Origin: UBA1258 sp963643225
Lineage (GTDB): Bacteria > Bacillota > Clostridia > Lachnospirales > Lachnospiraceae
Direction of reading: 5' to 3'
Assembly (NCBI GenBank): GCA_963643225.1
Contig: CAVIIX010000002.1
Span: forward strand, 62,001 to 126,000
Length of the DNA stretch: 64,000 bases
Shown here in pieces: positions 1 to 8,270 of the stretch (within the stretch, counting starts at the first letter, position 1; every line of letters starts with the position of its first letter). The notes under the pieces are model-generated. The model did no database searches, had not been told where the DNA came from, and saw only the letters and a program-made list of their open reading frames with translations. The translations under genes were made by a program, and so were the position numbers.

Positions 1-1
1 T

Positions 2-94
2 CGTACTGCAAAAGAAATCACCATCGAGGAATTAAACTTCTTCCTTGAATCAAAGGGCGAAGTAAAATCCGTAAGCTGTGTTTCCATGAATTAG
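2..94 (+). CDS. C-terminal end of an unidentified protein (5' truncated by the window)
   Basis: An open frame enters from the left edge and ends at the TAG at 92-94, giving 30 residues that finish in VSCVSMN. No start codon is in the window and the fragment is too short for me to place in a family. About 35 bp of AT-rich DNA separates it from the promoter of the next gene, so it is probably a separate transcription unit. That it is coding at all is an inference from the clean frame and sensible residue composition. Confidence 0.45.
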   Translation, partial: RTAKEITIEELNFFLESKGEVKSVSCVSMN

Positions 95-130
95 CCGATG
101 ATTAATCATTGAATAATTATGCAAAAGTAC

Positions 131-159
131 TTGATAAACATGCATGAGCGTGATATAAT
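131..159 (+). promoter_or_regulatory. SigA-type promoter of the amino-acid ABC operon
   Basis: TTGATA at 131-136 and a perfect TATAAT at 154-159 are separated by exactly 17 bp, about 45 bp upstream of the binding-protein ATG. This is close to the vegetative consensus and is the only good promoter seen for the three-gene operon. Confidence 0.75.
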
Positions 160-205
160 CGGCGTTTGTAAATGAAACATTGTTTAAAAAAGAGAGGTTT
201 TAATT

Positions 206-997
206 ATGAAAAAATTAGTTGCTACATTGTTAAGCCTTGCTATGGTACTTACAATGGCAGGTTGTGGCGCAGATTCAAAAAAGAACACAGTATTTTCAGC
301 AGACGATTTACCCGGTAAGTCAATAGGTGTTCAGCTTGGTACAACAGGCGATATCTACGCTTCCGATTATGAAGCAGAGGGCTCCGTAATTGAACGTTAT
401 TCAAAGGGTACTGATGCTGTTCAGTCTCTTTTACAGGGCAAGATTGATTGCGTTATCATCGACGAGCAGCCTGCTAAGGCTTTCGTTTCCAAGAACGCAG
501 ACAAGCTTCAGATTTTAGACGATCCCTTCACACTTGAAGAGTATGCTATCTGTATTGCAAAAGAAAATTCCGATTTAACCGCAAAGGTTAATGAAGCTTT
601 AGCTGAATTAAAGGCTAACGGCACTCTTGATCAAATCGTTGCCAACTACATCGGCGATGACACAAAGGGTACCTGCCCTTACGTTGCAGATGCAAATAAT
701 ACCGGTGCTAACGGCACCTTAATCATGGCTACAAACGCCAACTTTGAGCCCTATGAATATTACGAAGGCGGCAAGGTTGTAGGTATTGATGCTGAAATGG
801 CACAGGCAGTTGCTGATTACCTTGGCATGAGCTTACTCATCGAGGATATGGAATTTGATTCAATCATCGCTGCAGTTCAGACCGGTAAGGCTGACATGGG
901 CGTTGCAGGCATGACCGTTACAGAAGACAGACTTAAGAACATTGACTTTACAGATTCTTATGCTACTTCAACACAGGTTATTATCACCAGAAAGTAA
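206..997 (+). CDS. Amino-acid ABC transporter substrate-binding lipoprotein, apparently circularly permuted
   Basis: This is the extracellular binding component of a polar amino-acid importer; the permease and ATPase follow at once. Residues 1-20 are a lipoprotein signal with lipobox MAGC (Cys20). The rest is clearly a family-3 binding protein, but the order is reversed. Residues about 31-150 (DDLPGKSIGVQLGTT... to ...NGTLDQIVANYIG) match what is normally the C-terminal half. Residues about 170-262 (IMATNANFEPYEYYEGG..., GIDAEMAQAV, DFTDSYATSTQVII) match what is normally the N-terminal half. A linker at about 151-169 joins the old C-terminus to the old N-terminus. The length of 263 aa is normal, so nothing appears missing. 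Substrate is unknown; polar amino acid or cystine is likely from the family. Confidence 0.9.
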   Translation: MKKLVATLLSLAMVLTMAGCGADSKKNTVFSADDLPGKSIGVQLGTTGDIYASDYEAEGSVIERYSKGTDAVQSLLQGKIDCVIIDEQPAKAFVSKNADKLQILDDPFTLEEYAICIAKENSDLTAKVNEALAELKANGTLDQIVANYIGDDTKGTCPYVADANNTGANGTLIMATNANFEPYEYYEGGKVVGIDAEMAQAVADYLGMSLLIEDMEFDSIIAAVQTGKADMGVAGMTVTEDRLKNIDFTDSYATSTQVIITRK

Positions 998-1009
998 TTG
1001 GGTGTAGTA

Positions 1010-1696
1010 TTGAGTGAGTTACAGGCTAAATTTTTTGATACCTTTATAAAGGATAACCGGTATGAATTCATTACAACCGGTTTAAAGAATACTTTAATAA
1101 TCACATTATTTGCCGCAATTTTAGGAATCCTTTTAGGATTCCTTGTTGCGGTTATAAGGACTACTCACGACCGTACGGGCAAGCTTAAAATTTTAAACCT
1201 TTTATCAAAGGTTTATCTTACGGTTATAAGAGGAACCCCTACAACAGTACAGCTTTTGATTATGTACTATATCGTAATGGTTGCTTCCACCAATAAGGTG
1301 TTTATTGCGGTTATGACCTTTGGCATTAACTCAGGCGCATATGTTGCGGAAATTGTGCGCTCAGGCATCCAGTCAATAGATAAGGGACAGTTTGAAGCCG
1401 GCAGAAGCCTTGGCTTTAACGATGCAGAGACTATGTGGCATATTATCATTCCACAGGCCTTTAAGAACGTTCTTCCCGCTCTTGCCAACGAAGCAATTAC
1501 ATTACTTAAGGAGACTTCAATTTCAGGTTACATTGCCTTAAACGATTTAACCCGTGGCGGCGATATCATCAGAAGCTTAACCTATGAAACCTTCTTCCCT
1601 CTTATTTCAGTTGCGCTTATCTACCTTGCAATTGTCATGATTCTTACATGGCTTACGGGTAAGCTTGAAAGGAGGTTAAAGACAAGTGATCGCTAA
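1010..1696 (+). CDS. Polar amino-acid ABC transporter permease (HisM/GlnP type)
   Basis: Integral membrane subunit of the importer. Several hydrophobic segments are visible, including one near the N-terminus (LIITLFAAILGILLGFLV) and one near the C-terminus (LIYLAIVMILTW). The EAA loop that contacts the ATPase reads EAGRSLGFNDAETMWHIIIP. The frame is open from a TTG at 998 directly after the upstream stop; I prefer the TTG at 1010 because a GGGTG lies at proper distance before it, giving 228 aa. The end overlaps the ATPase gene by 11 bp, which indicates translational coupling. Confidence 0.88.
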   Translation: MSELQAKFFDTFIKDNRYEFITTGLKNTLIITLFAAILGILLGFLVAVIRTTHDRTGKLKILNLLSKVYLTVIRGTPTTVQLLIMYYIVMVASTNKVFIAVMTFGINSGAYVAEIVRSGIQSIDKGQFEAGRSLGFNDAETMWHIIIPQAFKNVLPALANEAITLLKETSISGYIALNDLTRGGDIIRSLTYETFFPLISVALIYLAIVMILTWLTGKLERRLKTSDR

Positions 1697-2429
1697 CGGT
1701 GAAACTTTATTTGAAATAAAAAACCTTCATAAAAATTTTGAAGGCGTTGAAGTCTTAAAGGGCATCAATACCAGGATTAAATCAGGCGAAGTGCTTGTAA
1801 TTATCGGTCCCTCAGGCTCAGGTAAATCAACCTTTTTAAGATGCTTAAACCGTCTTGAAGAACCCACAAGCGGTGATATTTATTTTGAAGGAAATAAAAT
1901 TAACGATAAGCACTGTGACATTAATGAAGTCAGATCCAGAATGGGCATGGTGTTCCAGCAGTTTAATCTTTTCCCACACATGACGGTTAAAAAGAACATT
2001 ACCTTAGCTCCTGTAAGGGTGCTTGGTATGTCAAAGGAAGAAGCTGATAAAATTGCAGTTGAGCTTTTAGAAAGGGTAGGTCTTCCTGATAAGGCGGATG
2101 CATATCCCAATCAGCTTTCCGGCGGACAGAAGCAGCGTATTGCAATTGCAAGAAGCCTAGCCATGAATCCTGACGTGATTTTGTTTGACGAGCCCACATC
2201 AGCTTTAGATCCTGAAATGGTAGGAGAAGTACTTGAAATCATGAAGGAGCTTGCACGCTCCGGCATGACCATGGCGGTTGTAACCCATGAAATGGGCTTT
2301 GCAAAGGAGGTTGCCACAAGAGTCGTATTTATTGATGACGGTAATATTCAGGAAGAGGGCACTCCGGAAGAATTTTTCGGTAATCCAAAGAACCCAAGAT
2401 TAAAAGACTTTTTATCAAAAGTTTTATAA
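1686..2429 (+). CDS. Polar amino-acid ABC transporter ATP-binding protein (GlnQ type)
   Basis: Energises the importer in the cytoplasm. All motifs are present: Walker A GPSGSGKST at residues 41-49, Q-loop near VFQQFNLFPH, signature LSGGQKQR from residue 144, Walker B VILFDEPTSALD, and the switch His in VTHEM. The 247 aa length is typical of the GlnQ/HisP group. A GTG start at 1686 is supported by AGGAGG in the permease tail. An AT-only inverted repeat follows the stop, but it is a weak terminator. Confidence 0.95.
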   Translation: MIANGETLFEIKNLHKNFEGVEVLKGINTRIKSGEVLVIIGPSGSGKSTFLRCLNRLEEPTSGDIYFEGNKINDKHCDINEVRSRMGMVFQQFNLFPHMTVKKNITLAPVRVLGMSKEEADKIAVELLERVGLPDKADAYPNQLSGGQKQRIAIARSLAMNPDVILFDEPTSALDPEMVGEVLEIMKELARSGMTMAVVTHEMGFAKEVATRVVFIDDGNIQEEGTPEEFFGNPKNPRLKDFLSKVL

Positions 2430-2512
2430 AGCAGAAAAAATATATGCAGGAAAAAATATCGTGCTAATATTTTTAAGTAATTAGAATCGGTTCCTTAAAT
2501 GGAGGAAATAAA

Positions 2513-3247
2513 ATGAGCACAAAAATTTATGTAACAAAGAACTATGATGAAATGAGCCGTGTGGCTGCAAATATTATTGCATCAAAGGTTACCTTAAAGC
2601 CTGACTGTGTACTTGGTCTTGCTACAGGCTCAACCCCTATCGGCACCTATGCAAACCTTGTAAAGAAGTACGAAGCCGGCGATCTGGATTTTTCAAAGGT
2701 AACAACGGTAAACCTCGATGAATATAAGGGCTTAGAGCGTACCCACGATCAGAGCTACTACTATTTTATGCATGACAACCTTTTCGACCATGTTAATTTA
2801 AGAAAGGATGCAAGCTTTTTACCAGACGGTTCAAAGCCTGATGCAGATGCTGAATGTAAGGCTTACGAGGATAAGGTTGCTTCCTTGGGCTATGCTGATT
2901 TACAGCTTCTTGGTATCGGTCGTAATGGTCACATCGGTTTCAACGAGCCCTGTGATTCCTTTATTCAGGATACTCACTGCGTTAACTTAACAGAAAGCAC
3001 AATTGATGCCAACAAGCGTTTCTTTGCTTCTGCTGATGATGTTCCGAAGCAGGCCTATACAATGGGTATCGGTACCATCATGAAGGCAAAGAGCATTTTA
3101 ATTGTTGCAAGCGGAGACGACAAGGCATTGGCTGTTAAGAATTCGTTCTTTGGCCCAGTTACACCTTACTGTCCTGCTTCAATTTTACAGTTCCATCCAG
3201 ATGTAACCTTAGTATGTGACGAAGCGGCTTACAGCCTGGTTAAATAA
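2513..3247 (+). CDS. nagB: Glucosamine-6-phosphate deaminase
   Basis: Converts glucosamine-6-phosphate to fructose-6-phosphate and ammonia, the entry of amino sugars into glycolysis. The 244 aa match NagB throughout: LGLATGSTPIGTY phosphate loop, VNLDEYKGL with the catalytic Asp, and LLGIGRNGHIGFNEP. The ATG follows GGAGGAAATAA. No nagA deacetylase lies beside it; instead the next two genes are a ROK kinase and an alpha-mannosidase, so the set may process Man/GlcNAc glycans. The stop lies about 20 bp before the kinase start. Confidence 0.95.
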   Translation: MSTKIYVTKNYDEMSRVAANIIASKVTLKPDCVLGLATGSTPIGTYANLVKKYEAGDLDFSKVTTVNLDEYKGLERTHDQSYYYFMHDNLFDHVNLRKDASFLPDGSKPDADAECKAYEDKVASLGYADLQLLGIGRNGHIGFNEPCDSFIQDTHCVNLTESTIDANKRFFASADDVPKQAYTMGIGTIMKAKSILIVASGDDKALAVKNSFFGPVTPYCPASILQFHPDVTLVCDEAAYSLVK

Positions 3248-3266
3248 GTATAAAAGGAAAAAGAAA

Positions 3267-4145
3267 TTGCGTATAGGTGCACTTGAAGCCGGCGGCACAA
3301 AAATGGTGTGTGCAATCGGCAATGAAAACGGAGAAATTTTTGAACAGGTGAGTATTCCTACTGAAACTCCCACCGTCACAATGCCTAAAATAATTGAATA
3401 TTTTAAAGAGCGTAATATCGATGCTTTGGGCATTGCATGCTTCGGCCCTGTATGCCTTGATAAAAACGATCCAAAATACGGATACATCACCACTACTCCC
3501 AAGCTTTACTGGCGTGACTATAATATTTTAGGCGCCTGCAGGAAAGCCTTAGGGGTGCCTGTCGGTTTTGATACCGACGTAAACGGCTCATGCCTTGGAG
3601 AGGCTGTCTTTGGAAGCGCCAAGGGCCTTGACAATGTAGTGTATCTTACAATCGGTACCGGTATAGGTGCGGGCATTATGGTAGATAAAAGGCTTTTACA
3701 CGGAAACCTTCATCCGGAAGCCGGCCACATTTTATTAAAGCGTCACCCTGAGGATAAATACGAAGGGAAATGCCCATATCATAAGGACTGCTTTGAAGGC
3801 CTGGCTGCAGGCCCTGCTATTGAAGCCCGTTACGGCAGGTCTGCAAAAGAAATGGCGGATGACAAAAGAGTATGGGATATGGAAGGCTACTACATTGCAG
3901 AAGCACTTTCTGTGTATATCTTGACACTTGCCCCTCACAAGATTATTCTTGGTGGAGGAGTTATGCATCAGCTACAGTTATTCCCGATAATAAGAAATTA
4001 CGTAAAAGAATTTATTAACGGCTATGTTAACACACGTGAAATTAACGATATTGATAATTATATAGTACCTGCATCACTTCACGACAATCAGGGCATTATC
4101 GGGTGCTTGGTATTAGGTAGGGACGCTTATGGAAGCATATGTTAA
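3267..4145 (+). CDS. ROK-family sugar kinase (fructokinase/mannokinase type)
   Basis: Probable cytoplasmic hexose kinase. The N-terminus has the ATP-binding AGGTKMVCAI, followed by GIACFGPV, the sugar-binding FDTDVNGSCLGEA, and GTGIGAGI. The zinc site HILLKRHP...CPYHKDCFEG matches the ScrK/GmuE subgroup, whose members phosphorylate fructose or mannose. The frame stays open back into nagB, but the TTG at 3267 has an AAAGGAAAA ribosome site and gives the canonical ROK N-terminus (292 aa). The last 17 bp overlap the alpha-mannosidase. I infer that it phosphorylates mannose released by that enzyme. Confidence 0.85.
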   Translation: MRIGALEAGGTKMVCAIGNENGEIFEQVSIPTETPTVTMPKIIEYFKERNIDALGIACFGPVCLDKNDPKYGYITTTPKLYWRDYNILGACRKALGVPVGFDTDVNGSCLGEAVFGSAKGLDNVVYLTIGTGIGAGIMVDKRLLHGNLHPEAGHILLKRHPEDKYEGKCPYHKDCFEGLAAGPAIEARYGRSAKEMADDKRVWDMEGYYIAEALSVYILTLAPHKIILGGGVMHQLQLFPIIRNYVKEFINGYVNTREINDIDNYIVPASLHDNQGIIGCLVLGRDAYGSIC

Positions 4146-7100
4146 TCGTATTAAGGGTTATTTAAAGACATTAAATTCAAATATCTACGGGGTAGAGTAT
4201 TCTACCCCGCCTATTTTTATGAAAAAAATAGGTTATGATCAAAGGGATACTATCCTTGAAAACGTAAACACCTTAGGCTGGGAGCCTTTTGAAAACGGAG
4301 CAAGATGGGGCGGTAAGGATACCCATGCCTGCTTTAAGACGGAATTTACAATTGAAAAAGAAATGAAGGGTCAGGATATCTGGATGCAGCTTCAGACAGG
4401 AGCTGTTGATCTATGGAATACTGATAACCCTCAGTTTTTAATATATATAAATGATAAAATCGTGTGCGGTATGGACATGAACCACCACGAGGTATGCATT
4501 GCAAAAAACGCACATCCCGGTGACAAATTTACAATAGGTGTGTATGCCTATTCAAATTCTTCTGTTATTTCAGACTATTTCAGACTTTTCTTTATGCCAA
4601 AATTCAATGCTGTTGAAAGACTTTATTTTGACGTAAAGGTGCCTTTTGACGCTGCAATGGAGCAGCGCCCTGATTCCTTAACAAGAATTGATTTGCTTAA
4701 AATTTTAAATACGGTAATTAATAAAACCGATTTACGAATTGTGCCTTCCTTAGAATTTTATGAATCGGTTAAGCTTGCAGATGAATGGCTGCGTGTCAAT
4801 TTCTATGACGGATTAACGGGCACTGCAAAAGAAACAGTTCACTCAATCGGACACACTCACATAGACGTAGCCTGGAAATGGCCTGTGCGTCAGACGCGTG
4901 AAAAGGTGTTAAGAAGCTTTGCAACTGTTTTAAATTATATGGAGGATTATCCTGCCTACCGTTTTATGTCAAGCCAGCCCCAGCTCTACCAGTTTGTAAA
5001 GGAGCAGGCTCCAAAATTATACGAGCGCATTAAAGCCAGAGTAAAGGAAGGACGCTGGGAAACAGAAGGCGCAATGTGGCTTGAAGCCGACTGTAATTTG
5101 ACTTCTGGCGAATCCCTGGTGCGACAGATTATAAAGGGCAATGAATTCTTTAAGGAGGAATTTGACGCAAAAGAAAATCGCGTATTGTGGCTTCCGGACG
5201 TATTTGGATACAGCGCGGCACTTCCCCAGATTATGAAAAAATCAGGCATTGATTATTTTATGACCACAAAAATCGGTTGGAATGAAAATAACAAAATGCC
5301 TCATGATGTGATGCTTTGGAAGGGTATAGACGGTTCTGAAATTTTAACCTATTTTATTACCACCACCAACCATCAGCTTTATCCGGAATTAAATCCTAAT
5401 AAAAGACACGAGACCACCTATAACGGTCGTCAGAATGTGACTCAGGTAATGGGTACCTGGCAGAGATTTTCAGATAAAGAATTATCTAATGAGGTTTTAA
5501 CCTGCTATGGTCACGGAGATGGTGGCGGCGGTCCTACCCGTGAAATGCTTGAAGAGGATATGCGTATGGCTAAGGGTATTCCAGGAATGCCTATAACAAA
5601 GCAGACCTTCGCATTGGAATATTTCGATAAATTAAGCGAGAACCTTAAGGGCAAAAGGGTGCCTAAATGGAATGGTGAATTATACCTTGAATATCACAGA
5701 GGTACCTACACCTCGCAGGCAGAAAATAAAAAGAATAACAGAAGAGTCGAATTTAAAAACGAAGATGTTGAATGGCTTTCAAGCTGGTGCTTAAGCAGGG
5801 ATTCAGCCTTTGACTATCCTGTAAGAGAGCTTGATACGGTCTGGAAGAAGACCTTACTTAATCAGTTCCACGATATACTGCCGGGTTCCTCAATCCGTGA
5901 GGTATATGATGTAACGGATAAAGAATATAAAGAAATATTTGACGCCGATGAAAAAATGTTAAATAAGGCAATTGAAGCTCTTACAGGCCCTGAAGGGGAC
6001 AACACTGTAATTTTCAATCCCTGTTCTTTTGAAGTGGATTCCTTAATTGAAACAAAAAACGGCCCGGTACTTATTAAAAACATTCCTTCAAAGGGCTTTA
6101 AGGTGCTTTCCAAAAAGGAATTAGAGCCTGAAGGTATCAGCGAATTTTCCTTTGACGAAGCAGCAAAAGTGCTACAGACACCCTTCTATCAGGTGGTATT
6201 TAACGAAGGCGGAGAAATCGTTTCGCTATTTGATAAGCAGGCATCCCGTGAGGTCATTAAGGAGGGTGAAGTGTTCAACAGACTTCTTGCCTTTGAAGAC
6301 AGACCCTGGGAATACGACGCCTGGAATATTGATTCGACCTATGAAGAAAAGTCCTGGATTATTGACGAGGTGTCGGGCTTTAGAGTGGTTGAAAACACCC
6401 ACGAGCGTTTCAGCATTGAATTTACGAGAGAATTTTTAAATTCAAAGATTACTGAGCGTGTATGCTTTTATCTGAATTCTAGAAGAATCGATTTTAAGAC
6501 CTCAATTGACTGGGCAGAGCAGCAGCTTTTGCTTAAGGCTTCCTTCCCTGTGGATGTGGTGACCAACAAATGCACCTGCGACATTCAGTTTGGTAACGTT
6601 GAAAGACCTACCCACAGAAACACGTCCTGGGATGAGGCCAGATTTGAATTCTGTGCCCAGAAATGGGTGGACGTATCGGAAGCAGATTACGGCGTGGCGC
6701 TTTTAAATGACTGTAAATACGGCTACGACGTGTATGAATCCACAATGCGTCTTACACTTATTAAGTCTGGAATTTTCCCGGATCCAAATGCCGACAAGGG
6801 ACACCATGAATTCACCTATTCGATCCTGCCTCATATGGGAGATTTTAGAAGCGGTAACGTTATTAAAGAAGCAATTATGCTTAACAGGCCTGTTTATATT
6901 AGAAAAACCAATCTTTTAGAGGGCACTGTTGAAGCATTGCTTTCTTCAGATAAAGAAAACGTATTTGTAGACACGATTAAACGTGCCGAGGACGGCTGTG
7001 GCTTTATTATCCGTATGCATGAAGCCTACGGAAAACGCACACGAGTAAATATAAACGTAAAGGGACTTTTGGCTAAAACCGCAATTCCCACGGATTTATT

Positions 7101-7197
7101 AGAACGTGAAATCAAGGATGAATACACATCCTTTGAAGACGGCATTATCACAACAGTAATTAAGCCCTATGAAATTTTAACCTTCAGACTGGCTTAA
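4129..7197 (+). CDS. GH38 alpha-mannosidase
   Basis: Large retaining alpha-mannosidase of 1022 aa with no signal peptide, so it acts on imported oligosaccharides. The zinc ligands lie in HTHIDVAW (His242, His244-equivalent and Asp246) and the nucleophile is Asp357 in WLPDVFGY. Further GH38 landmarks are WETEGAMWLEAD, CYGHGDGGGGPT and LLNQFHDILPGSSI. The C-terminal beta-sandwich ends in ITTVIKPYEILTFRLA. The start overlaps the kinase gene. With nagB it suggests degradation of N-glycan-like or mannan-derived material; the exact linkage cannot be read from the sequence. Confidence 0.93.
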   Translation: MEAYVNRIKGYLKTLNSNIYGVEYSTPPIFMKKIGYDQRDTILENVNTLGWEPFENGARWGGKDTHACFKTEFTIEKEMKGQDIWMQLQTGAVDLWNTDNPQFLIYINDKIVCGMDMNHHEVCIAKNAHPGDKFTIGVYAYSNSSVISDYFRLFFMPKFNAVERLYFDVKVPFDAAMEQRPDSLTRIDLLKILNTVINKTDLRIVPSLEFYESVKLADEWLRVNFYDGLTGTAKETVHSIGHTHIDVAWKWPVRQTREKVLRSFATVLNYMEDYPAYRFMSSQPQLYQFVKEQAPKLYERIKARVKEGRWETEGAMWLEADCNLTSGESLVRQIIKGNEFFKEEFDAKENRVLWLPDVFGYSAALPQIMKKSGIDYFMTTKIGWNENNKMPHDVMLWKGIDGSEILTYFITTTNHQLYPELNPNKRHETTYNGRQNVTQVMGTWQRFSDKELSNEVLTCYGHGDGGGGPTREMLEEDMRMAKGIPGMPITKQTFALEYFDKLSENLKGKRVPKWNGELYLEYHRGTYTSQAENKKNNRRVEFKNEDVEWLSSWCLSRDSAFDYPVRELDTVWKKTLLNQFHDILPGSSIREVYDVTDKEYKEIFDADEKMLNKAIEALTGPEGDNTVIFNPCSFEVDSLIETKNGPVLIKNIPSKGFKVLSKKELEPEGISEFSFDEAAKVLQTPFYQVVFNEGGEIVSLFDKQASREVIKEGEVFNRLLAFEDRPWEYDAWNIDSTYEEKSWIIDEVSGFRVVENTHERFSIEFTREFLNSKITERVCFYLNSRRIDFKTSIDWAEQQLLLKASFPVDVVTNKCTCDIQFGNVERPTHRNTSWDEARFEFCAQKWVDVSEADYGVALLNDCKYGYDVYESTMRLTLIKSGIFPDPNADKGHHEFTYSILPHMGDFRSGNVIKEAIMLNRPVYIRKTNLLEGTVEALLSSDKENVFVDTIKRAEDGCGFIIRMHEAYGKRTRVNINVKGLLAKTAIPTDLLEREIKDEYTSFEDGIITTVIKPYEILTFRLA

Positions 7198-7215
7198 TGC
7201 ATTACAGGCAATCAA

Positions 7216-7247
7216 AAAAGAGAGCTTTTAAAGCGAAGCTCTCTTTT
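7216..7247. terminator. Bidirectional hairpin terminator between alpha-mannosidase and iolR
   Basis: A perfect 12-bp stem (AAAAGAGAGCTT at 7216-7227 with its complement at 7236-7247) encloses an 8-nt loop. A-runs and T-runs flank it on both sides, so it can stop both converging genes. It touches the TAA of the minus-strand regulator. Confidence 0.85.
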
Positions 7248-8007
7248 ATATTACTATCTTTATTTTTCTTTCGCCGGCAAAGGCCTGCATAACGGCGCAA
7301 GGAAGAGCATCTGTTACGATGTAGTCAAACTGCTCGATGCAGGCATAGCTCATCATACTGGTGATGTCGAATTTTGAATGGTCGGCAAGCAAAAAGCTTT
7401 CATCGCACATGTTTACTGCTGCACGCTTTATTTCGTATTCGGCAAAAGAAGCGTTGCACACGCCGTGCTCGATTGAAAGACCGGTACAGGACATAATGGA
7501 TTTTTTGACATGAAAACGCTGAAGTGCTTCTAAAGTACTTGCCCCCACTAAAGAATCCGTAGGGCGGTTAAGGGTGCCCGGAAGAGCAATTACATTAATG
7601 GAAGGATGCGTTAAGGCTTCGTAAATAATGGGCACGCTGTTTGTGATGATTGTTAAGTCGCTTATGTTATCAAGGTGATTGATGATGGGAAGAGTACTTG
7701 AGCCTGTATCCATGAAAATCGTGTCACCGCTTTTAACAAAGGCTGCCATCTTTTCGGCAATCGTTTCTTTTAGCTCTAAATTTATCAGGCTTCTTTCCGT
7801 AAAGGAGCGAAGCCCAACGGCGGAGGGCTTTTCTACAGCTACTACACCTCCGTATACTTTTTCAATGTTGCCTCTCTTGACCAAAGCGTCGATATCCCGT
7901 CGAAGAGTGTTTTTTGAGATGTCAAATTCCTCGCACAGACTGTCAAGGGTGGCAGATTTCTTTCTGAGGATATATTTTTCTAACTCCTCAATTCTGTCTA
8001 CTCTCAT
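7246..8007 (-). CDS. iolR: DeoR-family repressor, probable IolR
   Basis: Transcription factor of 253 aa. The N-terminal helix-turn-helix (RVDRIEELEKYI...LDSLCEEFDISKNTLRRDI) is followed by the DeoR sugar-phosphate sensor domain (GDTIFMDTGSSTLPI, LVGASTLEAL, LLADHSKFD). The frame is open to a TTG at 8061, but the ATG at 8007 has a GGAAAGG ribosome site and starts at the usual DeoR position. It is divergent from the inositol genes, with four IolR-like boxes between, as IolR is from iol genes in Bacillus. I infer that it represses both directions and responds to 2-deoxy-5-keto-gluconate-6-phosphate. Confidence 0.85.
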   Translation of the reverse strand: MRVDRIEELEKYILRKKSATLDSLCEEFDISKNTLRRDIDALVKRGNIEKVYGGVVAVEKPSAVGLRSFTERSLINLELKETIAEKMAAFVKSGDTIFMDTGSSTLPIINHLDNISDLTIITNSVPIIYEALTHPSINVIALPGTLNRPTDSLVGASTLEALQRFHVKKSIMSCTGLSIEHGVCNASFAEYEIKRAAVNMCDESFLLADHSKFDITSMMSYACIEQFDYIVTDALPCAVMQAFAGERKIKIVI

Positions 8008-8085
8008 ATTAAAGAAAGCCTTTCCTGCAATCCACCTGTTGCATTCTTTATAAAAGCTCAAGAAAATCCACTGCCGCTTTTATTA

Positions 8086-8119
8086 GAGCCGTAGCGAAGC
8101 GGATTGCGAATATCATTGA
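8086..8119 (+). repeat. Dispersed intergenic repeat R1, copy A
   Basis: One of three same-strand copies sharing GTAGCGAAGC, two variable bases, then ATTGCGAATAT and TTGA. The others are at 22905-22931 and 48852-48885. This copy sits between iolR and the alcohol dehydrogenase, upstream of the operator array. Confidence 0.7.
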
Positions 8120-8139
8120 ATTAACTTATATGGTCCAGA

Positions 8140-8191
8140 TTATCAAAAGTTATCAAAAAATGCAAGGAAGTTTACCAAAACATAACCAAAA
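8140..8191 (+). promoter_or_regulatory. Array of four IolR-like operator half-sites
   Basis: TTATCAAAA (8140), TTATCAAAA (8150), TTACCAAAA (8172) and TAACCAAAA (8183) are direct repeats at spacings of 10, 22 and 11 bp, i.e. on one face of the helix. They fit the Bacillus subtilis IolR 11-mer WRAYCAADARD at 9-10 of 11 positions. Their place between iolR and the iol operon supports an operator. Confidence 0.75.
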
Positions 8192-8219
8192 CCGCGTAGA
8201 ATTGCTTTGAATTTATAGG

Positions 8220-8225
8220 TATAAT
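8220..8225 (+). promoter_or_regulatory. -10 element of the inositol operon
   Basis: A perfect TATAAT lies 45 bp before the alcohol dehydrogenase ATG. The -35 at 17 bp upstream (TAGAAT) is poor, which suits a controlled promoter just downstream of the operator array. Confidence 0.5.
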
Positions 8226-8270
8226 CGTTTTAGAAAGTCTAAAAATATGCATATACCTAAGGAGAATATT

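Noticed and set aside
2454..2476. AT-only inverted repeat after the amino-acid ABC ATPase as a terminator
   Set aside because: The stem has only A-T pairs except for its loop, too weak to list as a terminator.
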